From the NCBI RefSeq assembly GCF_014205215.1, contig NZ_JACHNC010000001.1, positions 9,296,501-9,360,500 of the forward strand: a stretch of DNA of 64,000 bases, given 5' to 3'. Below are positions 53,640 to 61,952 of this stretch, in pieces; the stretch's first letter is position 1; the number at the start of each line of letters is the position of its first letter. Both the position numbers and the translations under genes were made by a program. This stretch comes from Actinoplanes lobatus (GTDB lineage: Bacteria; Actinomycetota; Actinomycetes; Mycobacteriales; Micromonosporaceae). Below the pieces are notes generated by a model. That model was not told the DNA's origin, searched no databases, and saw nothing but the letters and a program-made list of their open reading frames with translations.

Positions 53640-53891
53640 CGTGCCCTCCGAGCCTGGCGAACTGCCCGTTCGCCCCCACCGTACAGCCCTCGCGGCTGCC
53701 CTCGCAGGCTGCCGCGCAAGGCCGCGATCACGGCGCACAACGCGTACGCCAAAGGGGTTTTCCGCAACCGGAGGAGGGGGTTTCGGCGCATCGCGCCGGT
53801 CCGCGGTCCGATGTGCCAATCTGACCTTGCGGCGTGCCGATCCCTGGACGACCGTGGCTGGCGGCGGGGGCCGCCGGGGAGGAGGCAGACC

Positions 53892-55292
<1,401 letters not shown>

Positions 55293-55301
<9 letters not shown>

Positions 55302-55354
55302 TCTTGGACGTTCCACCACCGATCCCGGTGGTGGAACGTCCAAGATCAGCGGGG
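55293..55354. repeat. Perfect hairpin of the GATCTTGGACGTT repeat family, also acting as terminator
   Basis: A perfect 28 bp inverted repeat (arm starts CCCCGCTGATCTTGGACG) with the loop GATCCC. It overlaps the permease stop at 55299-55301. Its core and inner ACCACC arm match the elements at 7354-7745, so it is a dispersed repeat that also looks like a terminator. Confidence 0.9.
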
Positions 55355-55459
55355 TGGGGCGCTCACGCGCGCTCGGAGTGCCGGATACCCGCGGCTATCC
55401 GGGCACAAACGCCACTTCCGCCCAGTGCGGTCGAATGGTCGTAAGCACGATTTTGGGGG

Positions 55460-55503
55460 ACGGTTAACGAAACCGTAATCACCGTTTCCTGGAAACGCTC
55501 CCA
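55460..55503 (+). promoter_or_regulatory. Orphan regulated promoter with LacI-type operator
   Basis: Three dyads lie in a row: ACGGTT-aacga-AACCGT (55460-55476), the perfect palindrome CGTTTCCTGGAAACG (55483-55497) and TGGAAACGCTCCCA (55490-55503), which matches 12 of 14 bases of the CebR site. No intact gene follows on the plus strand; an eight-codon frame (ATG 55551, after GGAAAGGA) and a hairpin at 55589-55619 come next. Confidence 0.5.
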
Positions 55504-55588
55504 AATAGTGCCTCCTATGTGGAGGCAGGGTGCTTTCGGGACGGAAAGGAATGTGCCGGCCGTCACTCTTCGTATAGCCGAAGGGCCC

Positions 55589-55619
55589 CGGACCGGCTCC
55601 CGCGAGGGGTGCCGGTCCG
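55589..55619. terminator. Hairpin closing the orphan promoter unit
   Basis: CGGACCGGC pairs with GCCGGTCCG (9 bp) around a 13-base loop. It could end a short transcript from the promoter at about 55500 or serve the convergent propeller gene, which stops at 55650. Besides this and the operators, the 348 bases between 55302 and 55649 hold no gene. Confidence 0.55.
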
Positions 55620-55649
55620 TCCGCGGACGATTACCGTGCGCGACGCGCG

Positions 55650-56561
55650 TCAGGCCAGTTCGGTACGCAGGTCGTGCGCCCCGTCCGCCCTGGTCGCCTC
55701 GTAGTAGAGCCGCTGCCGCCCGTCCGGCAGCGCCACCAGGCTGAGGTAGCGCAGCCCGTACGGCTCGTGCGGACTGCCCACCGGCGGCCGGTCCTCCGCC
55801 GTGAGCTGTCCGAACGTGCCGTCCGCCAGGCGCCGGCCGCGGGCCACCCCGGTGCGCTCCTCCCAGTTCTCACCGGCCGTGGCACGCCCGTCGTAGGCGA
55901 CCGTGATCTCGTCGCCTACGACCACCACCGACGAGACCCGGACACCCCGGGCGTCCCACTCCCCCGGCCGGCCGGCCAGCGCGTTTCGCACCCAGGTCCA
56001 GTGCACGCCGTCCGGGCTGGTGGCGTACTCGGTGGTCATCCGGTCGGCGTCGGCCCAGCTCTCCAGCGGGTGGACCGACGCCCACAGGTGCCAGCCGTGC
56101 TCGTCGTGGTGCAGCACCGGGTCCTTGACGCCGGCGGTCTCGTCCCCGGCCAGGACGGTGCGGGCGGGCGCGGTGGCCAGCCCCTCCGGCGTGTCGGCCT
56201 CGAGCAGGTCGACACGCCAGTGCTTGGTGCCCGGGGTGGCGGCGCTGACGTAGAGCCGCCACCTACCCTCGGGGGTACGGACCAGGGCGGGCCGCTCCAG
56301 CGACTCGGCGCCGAAGCGGTCCTTGCCGATCTCCGCGACCACGGTGAAGTGCAGGCCGTCGGCCGAACGGGCCACCACGTTGGCGACCCCGCGGCCCGCG
56401 CCGATCGGGAGCCGCAGGCGGTAGGCGAGGTAGACGTAGGAGTCCGCGAGGACCGTGCTGGGGGCGCCGGACCAGGCGCCCGGCTCGGTGCCCGGCGGTT
56501 CCACCACCACGGTGGAGTCCTCCCATCCGGGCAGGGGCAGGGCGGTGATTCCGGTGGTCAA
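55650..56561 (-). CDS. Five-bladed propeller glycosidase-like protein (GH43/GH32 superfamily fold)
   Basis: A 303-residue soluble protein with repeated propeller-type segments: [62 protein letters not shown] and [18 protein letters not shown]. This is the pattern of GH43/62/32/68-like propellers, but I cannot assign a family or the catalytic acids. No signal peptide. The start is TTG at 56561 with AGGGAG upstream. The sulfotransferase gene lies 68 bases upstream on the same strand. Confidence 0.65.
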   Translation of the reverse strand: MTTGITALPLPGWEDSTVVVEPPGTEPGAWSGAPSTVLADSYVYLAYRLRLPIGAGRGVANVVARSADGLHFTVVAEIGKDRFGAESLERPALVRTPEGRWRLYVSAATPGTKHWRVDLLEADTPEGLATAPARTVLAGDETAGVKDPVLHHDEHGWHLWASVHPLESWADADRMTTEYATSPDGVHWTWVRNALAGRPGEWDARGVRVSSVVVVGDEITVAYDGRATAGENWEERTGVARGRRLADGTFGQLTAEDRPPVGSPHEPYGLRYLSLVALPDGRQRLYYEATRADGAHDLRTELA

Positions 56562-56629
56562 AGCGGCTCCCTGAGGTCAACGGCGACGGCAACGCGTCAA
56601 GTTTGCATGATCTATGGGAAATGTGGGCT

Positions 56630-57565
56630 TTACCGGGCGCGGGCGTGTCGGTCCAGGCTCAGCCAGTCGTCGTAGTTCTGGCCGGTGACGTCCTGCAACA
56701 GGGCGATGTCGTCGGCGAAGTAGGGCAGCAGCGCGGCCCGCTCCGCCGGGGTGGTGACCGGCCGGTTGCCCCGCTTGCGGTGCAGCAGGGTGAGCAGTGG
56801 CCCCCGGGCGGCCAGGCGCAGCGGCACCGGGAAGCGGTGGCCGAAGTTGCCACCCGACCGCAACAGGCCGCGGATCGCCCGGTTCACGCCGTTGTCCTCG
56901 ACGTAGTGACGGTTCACGTTCTCCCGCGGGATCGCGGTGAGCACCCCGGTGCGCACGCCGAGGAAGGCGCAGACCCGGTCCAGCGTCTCGGCCGGCTCGT
57001 CCTTCAGGTCGCGGTAACGCAGGAGCAGCACCTGCTCACGGGAGAAGCGCTGGTAGAGGTGCTGGAGCTGACGGCCGTACAGGCCCAGGCCGATGTAGTG
57101 CCAGAAGTCGGCCCAGTGCGCCGCCTTACGGGCCTGCTCGGCGTGGCAGGCGGCCAGGAAGTCGGCCTCCTCCTCGAGGCCGGCCACCCACAGGTGGGTC
57201 CAGTTGGAGTGGGCGCGGTCGACCGGATCGCGCAGCAGGATGATCAGCCGCACATCCGGGATCAGCGCCTTGATGCGGTCGTGGGCGGCCAGGTCGTACA
57301 GGTAGAAGGGGGTGGCCTCGCCCTTGAGGACACCGGGCGGCGCCGGGTCGAACAGCCTCTCGTAGTCTGCCCGGCGCCACACGTGCTCCTGGTAGGTCTG
57401 CACGTCGCCGGGCCCGCCGATCGTGGGCGGCGGCCCGTCGGAGAGGAAGAACTTCGGCTCTTTCACCTGCGGCAGGAACAGCTGCGGGTGCCCCGTCAGT
57501 GCGGCGTGCAGCGCGGTGGTGCCGGCCTTGGGCACACCGGCGATCAGGAAGTCGGGAAGTGACAT
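56630..57565 (-). CDS. PAPS-dependent sulfotransferase
   Basis: A 311-residue sulfotransferase. The 5'-phosphosulfate loop is A-G-V-P-K-A-G-T-T-A-L-H near residue 7, and the 3'-phosphate motif is L-L-R-D-P-V-D-R-A-H-S-N-W near 120. These bind PAPS; the acceptor is likely a carbohydrate or small metabolite. The C-terminal part resembles heparan-type and Stf-type enzymes in layout. ATG at 57565 follows GGGGGAG. It is a likely two-gene operon with the propeller protein, which may act on or bind the same sugar. Confidence 0.9.
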   Translation of the reverse strand: MSLPDFLIAGVPKAGTTALHAALTGHPQLFLPQVKEPKFFLSDGPPPTIGGPGDVQTYQEHVWRRADYERLFDPAPPGVLKGEATPFYLYDLAAHDRIKALIPDVRLIILLRDPVDRAHSNWTHLWVAGLEEEADFLAACHAEQARKAAHWADFWHYIGLGLYGRQLQHLYQRFSREQVLLLRYRDLKDEPAETLDRVCAFLGVRTGVLTAIPRENVNRHYVEDNGVNRAIRGLLRSGGNFGHRFPVPLRLAARGPLLTLLHRKRGNRPVTTPAERAALLPYFADDIALLQDVTGQNYDDWLSLDRHARAR

Positions 57566-57786
57566 GGGATCTCCCCCTCGGCTCAAAGTGACACTAAGCC
57601 TACAGATCCACTAGGAATTTGCGGGCGGCCAACTTGGTCACAGATGCCCGATCCAATACCCGAGGTCATCGAAAATCAGCGATCCGGCCGAGCACCGGCC
57701 ATCGAATTCCGCCGAACCGGACGATCACCGGTCGGCCGTAAAGGCGACGGGGTGGAGGATCCCCCATCGGTCGAACGGTCATCGGG

Positions 57787-57942
57787 TCAGCGGGGCCCCA
57801 GAATGCGGCGCCACCAGCGCATAGCCGGCCGGAACCGGGGGCAGAGGCCGGGTTCGCAAAGCGCGCATTCCGACCCGGATCGGTAGTGCTCGTGCGCCCG
57901 AATCGAGTGCCCGCAGACGCAGAGTCCGGTTTGAATCACCAT
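57787..57942 (-). CDS. Small zinc-motif protein (51 residues)
   Basis: A short frame: MVIQTGLCVCGHSIRAHEHY, then R-S-G-S-E-C-A-L-C-E-P-G-L-C-P-R-F and a basic end with R-W-W-R-R. Cys8, Cys10, His12 and Cys26, Cys29, Cys34 form a plausible zinc site (C-x-C-x-H ... C-x2-C-x4-C). GGTGAGG stands just before the ATG at 57942. Small C-x-C-G-H proteins of this kind are, from memory, common in actinobacteria; function unknown. It lies upstream of the sulfotransferase gene, about 220 bases away, on the same strand. Confidence 0.65.
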   Translation of the reverse strand: MVIQTGLCVCGHSIRAHEHYRSGSECALCEPGLCPRFRPAMRWWRRILGPR

Positions 57943-58437
57943 CGCCTCACCAACGGCGGACAGCCCCGGAGGCTACGGGTGGCCGGTGACTGTCCCCCCT
58001 GGATCAACCGTAACGCTCACAGCCCGCTGTCAGAGCGTCACCAAGATGACCAGCAATCTACACAGCGCGTAAACGGACACGTCCGGAAAGTAAGCAAATA
58101 GCAATCCCGCTACTCGTCGATCTTGTCCTGATTTGCGGTGATCGACGAGGGCTTTATCCATTTGCCAGAGACTCTCCGGACTGATCCACAGATACGACCA
58201 ATGCCCGTTACGCTACGTAACGAATGTGGCCTTGATCGCGTGCGGCCACCTGCTAGTACTTGCTCCAGCCATACTGCGACTGTCAACTTCAGGTCACCTG
58301 TGACTTGAACCTTTCTCGCGGTCTGTTGACGCTACGTAATCCCTTGCTAGGTTGATTTCCTGAAGCGAGCGGCTGTGCGATCCCTTCGGGAATTCGCGCA
58401 ACAAAGTCGCATTAGCCGCCCCCCGGAAGGGACCGAC
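57943..58437. other. Regulatory interval before the glycosyltransferase cluster
   Basis: 495 bases with lower GC than the genes. It holds a hairpin at 58113-58149 (CTCGTCGATC / GATCGACGAG, 17-base loop), two copies of ACGCTACGTAA at 58210-58220 and 58329-58339, and a likely promoter at 58326. No open frame of note. Confidence 0.6.
58326..58353 (+). promoter_or_regulatory. Putative sigma-70-type promoter of the glycosyltransferase cluster
   Basis: TTGACG (58326-58331) and TAGGTT (58348-58353) are 16 bases apart. The -35 box overlaps the second copy of ACGCTACGTAA, so a protein bound there could block it. The first gene starts 85 bases downstream. Confidence 0.5.
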
Positions 58438-59560
58438 ATGGAGCTTTCGCACTTGAACACGAACACCGACAGTAACCATCCGCAATCACCGACCGTGAGC
58501 GTGGTGATTCCTACGCTGAATGAGGAGCGGAACCTGCCGCACGTGTTCGCGAAGCTGCCGCCGATGATCACGGAAGTGATCATCGTCGATGGCGGCTCCA
58601 AGGACCGGACCGTGGAGGTGGCCCGCGAGCTGCGCCCGGACGCGGTGATCGTTCAGCAGACCCGGATCGGCAAGGGCAACGCGCTGGCGTGCGGCTTCGC
58701 CGCGTGCACCGGCGACATCATCGTGATGATCGACGCCGATGGCTCGACCGACCCGGGGGGAGATCCCGCTCTTCGTCGACAAGCTGATCAAGGGCGACCA
58801 CTTCGTGAAGGGGTCCCGCTTCAGCCACGGCGGCCACAGCCACGACATCACCAAGCTGCGCAAGCTCGGCAACGACGGCCTCAACCTGGTGGTGAACGTC
58901 CTGTTCCGGACGCACTTCACCGACCTCTGCTACGGCTACAACGCCTTCTGGCGCTCGGTCGTGCCGGCCCTCGACCTGCCGGACGTCTCGCTGCCCCGCC
59001 CATCCGACGGCAGCAAGCTGTGGGGCGACGGCTTCGAGATCGAGACGATGATCAACATCCGCGCGGTCGCCGAGAAGCTGAAGGTCGGCGAGGTCGGCAG
59101 CACCGAGCACGAGCGGATCTTCGGCGAGAGCAACCTGAACACCTTCCGCGACGGGTTCCGCGTGCTCCGCACCATCTTCAGCGAGTACGGCCGGATGCGC
59201 CGCCGCCGTGGCGCCGGCCTCCGCCCGTTCGTCGAGGGCCTCCAGCACGTCGCGCCGTCGGCCGCCGCCCCGCAGTCACGCGGTCTCGGCCAGGTCGTCA
59301 ACCCGCCCGCGCCGGTCGCCACCCGGCACCCGGCCGACCCGCGCCGCGACGCGAGCCACCTCAACCGGGCGGCCCGCCGTGAGGACGTCGGCGCCCGCCG
59401 CTCCGACGACATCAACAAGATCCGCAGCCGCGCGCTGGACGACCTCGGCACCCAGCCCACCCAGGACCTGAGCGCCGCCCGTGCCCGGATGCTGGACGAC
59501 CTCGGCAACGTGCAGACCCAGGACATCAACAAACTGCGCACGACTCAGCTCGACGACTGA
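58438..59560 (+). pseudogene. Family 2 glycosyltransferase (dolichyl-phosphate-sugar-synthase-like), frameshifted at a G6 run
   Basis: The start region reads SVVIPTLNEERNLP, VDGGSKDRT and M-I-D-A-D-G-S-T-D, a GT2 N-terminal half with the DxD site. After D-P-G the frame is lost at 58755-58760, where six G stand; with five G the reading D-P-G-E-I-P-L-F-V-D would continue. The second half (F-V-K-G-S-R-F, L-C-Y-G-Y-N-A-F-W) then runs to 59560; total about 373 codons. The tail holds three units of about 19 residues of the type T-Q-D-I-N-K-L-R-x-x-x-L-D-D-L-G. ATG at 58438 follows GGAAGGG. One-base sequencing error or real slippage mutation are both possible. Confidence 0.85.
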
Positions 59561-59597
59561 CCTGAGCGCCCCTCCCGCCCACAGGAGCACTCCCCTC

Positions 59598-60551
59598 GTG
59601 AACCACACCCACGCCACGACGATCGTCATTCCCACCTACTCCGAGGTGCGGTGGGACTACCTGACACGAACCCTCGCCTCGGCACGTGCCCAGACGCACA
59701 CCCCCGACGAGATCGTCGTGGTGGTCGACCACAACCCCGCGATGTACGAGCGGATCCAGCGTGAGCTGCCCGGCGTCACGGTGCTGGAGAACGCGTACGC
59801 CCAGGGCGTCTCCGGCAACCGCAACACCGGGGCGTTCCACGCCCGGACGCCGCTGGTCGCCTTCCTGGACGACGACATCATCGCGGACCCGAACTGGCTG
59901 GCCCGGCAGATCGAGCCGTTCGCCGACCCCACCGTGGTCGGCACCGGCGGCGCGATCCAGCCCGCCTGGGAGGGCCCGGCCCCGCGCTGGATGCCGGCCG
60001 AGTTCCTGTGGGCGGTCGGCGGCTCGTACGCCGGCATGCCCACCGAGACCGCGCCCATCCGCAACGTGTGGTCGGCCAACATGATCGTCCGCAAGGACGT
60101 CTTCGAGGCCGCCGGCGGCTTCCGGGTCGGCTTCGGCAAGCTCGGCTCCCGCAACCGGCCCGAGGACACCGACCTCTGCCTGCGCATGAGCCAGGTGGAC
60201 GGCGGCCGCTGGATGTACGTGCCGGGCGCGGTCATCCAGCACGAGGTCCCGGTCGAGCGGGCCAGCTTCACGTTCTTCGTGCGCCGGTGCTACGCCGAGG
60301 GCCGCGGCAAGGTCCAGATGGCCGGCCTGCACGAGAACGACGCGCTCGGCGCCGAGCGCGACTACCTGTGGGCCCTGCCCAAGGCGATGTTCCGTTACTT
60401 CGGCGCCGGCCTGACCGGCAAGGGCGCCGACAACTTCCTGCGTTCCGGCGGCGTCGTCGCCGGCGTGGCCGCCGCCGGATTCGGTGGCGTCGTCGAGACC
60501 GTCAGCTCCAAGCGGCCCAGCCGCCGTACCCCGGTGGAGGCCACCCCGTGA
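59598..60551 (+). CDS. Family 2 glycosyltransferase
   Basis: A 317-residue inverting GT-A enzyme: T-I-V-I-P-T-Y-S-E at the start, DEIVVVVDHNP, F-L-D-D-D-I-I-A-D with the DxD metal site, and P-E-D-T-D-L-C-L-R with the acceptor-site acidic pair. A hydrophobic C-terminal end may touch the membrane (VVAGVAAAGFGGVV). GTG at 59598 has AGGAG eleven bases upstream. It follows the frameshifted GT by 37 bases, and its stop overlaps the next gene start (GTGA), so the genes are co-translated. Confidence 0.9.
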   Translation: MNHTHATTIVIPTYSEVRWDYLTRTLASARAQTHTPDEIVVVVDHNPAMYERIQRELPGVTVLENAYAQGVSGNRNTGAFHARTPLVAFLDDDIIADPNWLARQIEPFADPTVVGTGGAIQPAWEGPAPRWMPAEFLWAVGGSYAGMPTETAPIRNVWSANMIVRKDVFEAAGGFRVGFGKLGSRNRPEDTDLCLRMSQVDGGRWMYVPGAVIQHEVPVERASFTFFVRRCYAEGRGKVQMAGLHENDALGAERDYLWALPKAMFRYFGAGLTGKGADNFLRSGGVVAGVAAAGFGGVVETVSSKRPSRRTPVEATP

Positions 60552-61873
60552 CCGCGACCGTTCCCGCCGCTCCGCGGCTCGACGAGGAGAGCGGCATCCT
60601 GCCCGCCGTCGTCCTCGACCTGGAACTCTCCGAGCCCCTGCCGTCGGTCGGCGCGGTGGCGAGCGACGGCCGCCGGGTCCAGCAGGCCTGGGCCCTGGTC
60701 CGGCTCTTCACCGAGCCGCTCGGCACCGTCCTGGTGGACGTCCCGGAGCACGGCCTCACGCCCGGCGACCTGGCCGCGGCCATCGACCGGGAGCTGGGCG
60801 ACGTGGTGCGCCCGCGCCTCGACGGCGCGCCGGTGCCGGCCGCCGGGTTCGTCCCGGCGAGCGAGCCCGCCTTCCTGGCGAGCCGCCGTGCCGTGCTGGC
60901 CTCCGCCCCGGACATCACCGTGGTGGTCTGCACCCGGGAGCGGCCCGGCGCGCTGGCCCGCTGCCTGGACAGCCTGCTCAACCAGCACTACATGCCGGCC
61001 CGGATCCTGGTGGTGGACAACGCCCCGGTGACCGACGCGACCGCCGAGGTGGCCCGGTCGGCCGCCCGCCGCGGCCCGGTCGACTACCTGCTGGAGCCGA
61101 AGCCCGGCCTGTCGTTCGCCCGCAACACGGCCGAGGCCGCGACCCGGGGCCAGATCGTCGCCTGGATCGACGACGACGAGCTGGCCGACCGGTACTGGCT
61201 GGCCGAGGTGGCCCGGGCGCTGGTCGAGAACCCGGAGGCCGACGTGGTCTCCGGCGTGATCGTCCCGGCCGAGCTGGAGACCCGGGCGCAGATCTGGTTC
61301 GAGCAGTTCGGCGGGCACAGCAAGGGCCGCGGTTTCCGGCCGGACGTCTTCGGCCCGCACACCGCGCACCGGCAGAGCCCGCTCTACCCGCTGCCGCCGT
61401 TCGGTACCGGGGCGAACATGACCTTCCGGCCCGGTGTGATCGAGCGGATCGGCGGCTGGGACAACGCGCTCGGCGCCGGCACCCCGGCCATGGGGTCGGA
61501 GGACACCCTGGCGTTCACCCAGGTGCTGCTGGCCGGTGGGACGATCGTCTATCAGCCCACCGCGGTGACCCACCACTACCACCGGCGGGACTTCGAGGGC
61601 CTGCACAAGCAGATGGTCGGGTACGGCACCGGACTGACCGCCGCGTACACCGGCCTGCTGCTCGGCCGCCCGGGACTGCTCTGGTCGCTGATCAGGCTGG
61701 CGCCCACCGCGCTGCGCGACCTGACCGGCGCGGACAGCCTGCGGGTGTCGACTCTGCAGGACGATTTCCCACGAGAGCTGCTGACGGCCAACCGGCGAGG
61801 CATGATTGCCGGACCGCGTGCGTACCTCCGGGGCCGGCGCGCCGCCCGGCAGAAGCTCCGGGGAACCCGCTAA
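60548..61873 (+). CDS. Family 2 glycosyltransferase with N-terminal extension
   Basis: A 441-residue protein. Residues 1-115 form an extra domain; the GT-A domain follows with I-T-V-V-V-C-T-R-E-R-P, V-V-D-N-A-P, WIDDDELAD (DxD) and G-S-E-D-T-L-A-F as the E-D motif. A polysaccharide or glycolipid acceptor is likely from context. GTG at 60548 overlaps the previous stop by four bases (GTGA), with GGAGG eight bases upstream, a clear sign of coupling. A hairpin lies in the 79 bases before the next gene. Confidence 0.9.
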   Translation: MTATVPAAPRLDEESGILPAVVLDLELSEPLPSVGAVASDGRRVQQAWALVRLFTEPLGTVLVDVPEHGLTPGDLAAAIDRELGDVVRPRLDGAPVPAAGFVPASEPAFLASRRAVLASAPDITVVVCTRERPGALARCLDSLLNQHYMPARILVVDNAPVTDATAEVARSAARRGPVDYLLEPKPGLSFARNTAEAATRGQIVAWIDDDELADRYWLAEVARALVENPEADVVSGVIVPAELETRAQIWFEQFGGHSKGRGFRPDVFGPHTAHRQSPLYPLPPFGTGANMTFRPGVIERIGGWDNALGAGTPAMGSEDTLAFTQVLLAGGTIVYQPTAVTHHYHRRDFEGLHKQMVGYGTGLTAAYTGLLLGRPGLLWSLIRLAPTALRDLTGADSLRVSTLQDDFPRELLTANRRGMIAGPRAYLRGRRAARQKLRGTR

Positions 61874-61890
61874 ACGATCAACGCGGCGTC

Positions 61891-61926
61891 GGCTTCCGTG
61901 GCCCCTGACCTGGGGCGACGGAAGCC
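61891..61926. terminator. Hairpin between glycosyltransferase and membrane protein genes
   Basis: GGCTTCCGT pairs with ACGGAAGCC (9 bp), then, after a G-G mismatch, GCCCC with GGGGC (5 bp) around a six-base loop. It could terminate or attenuate transcription into the next gene, whose GGAGG binding site follows. Confidence 0.6.
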
Positions 61927-61952
61927 TCGTCAACACTGTGGAGGCTCTTTAC

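Noticed and set aside
57644..57886. 80-codon plus-strand frame upstream of the glycosyltransferases
   Set aside because: Low-complexity basic sequence overlapping the better-supported small zinc-motif gene on the other strand.
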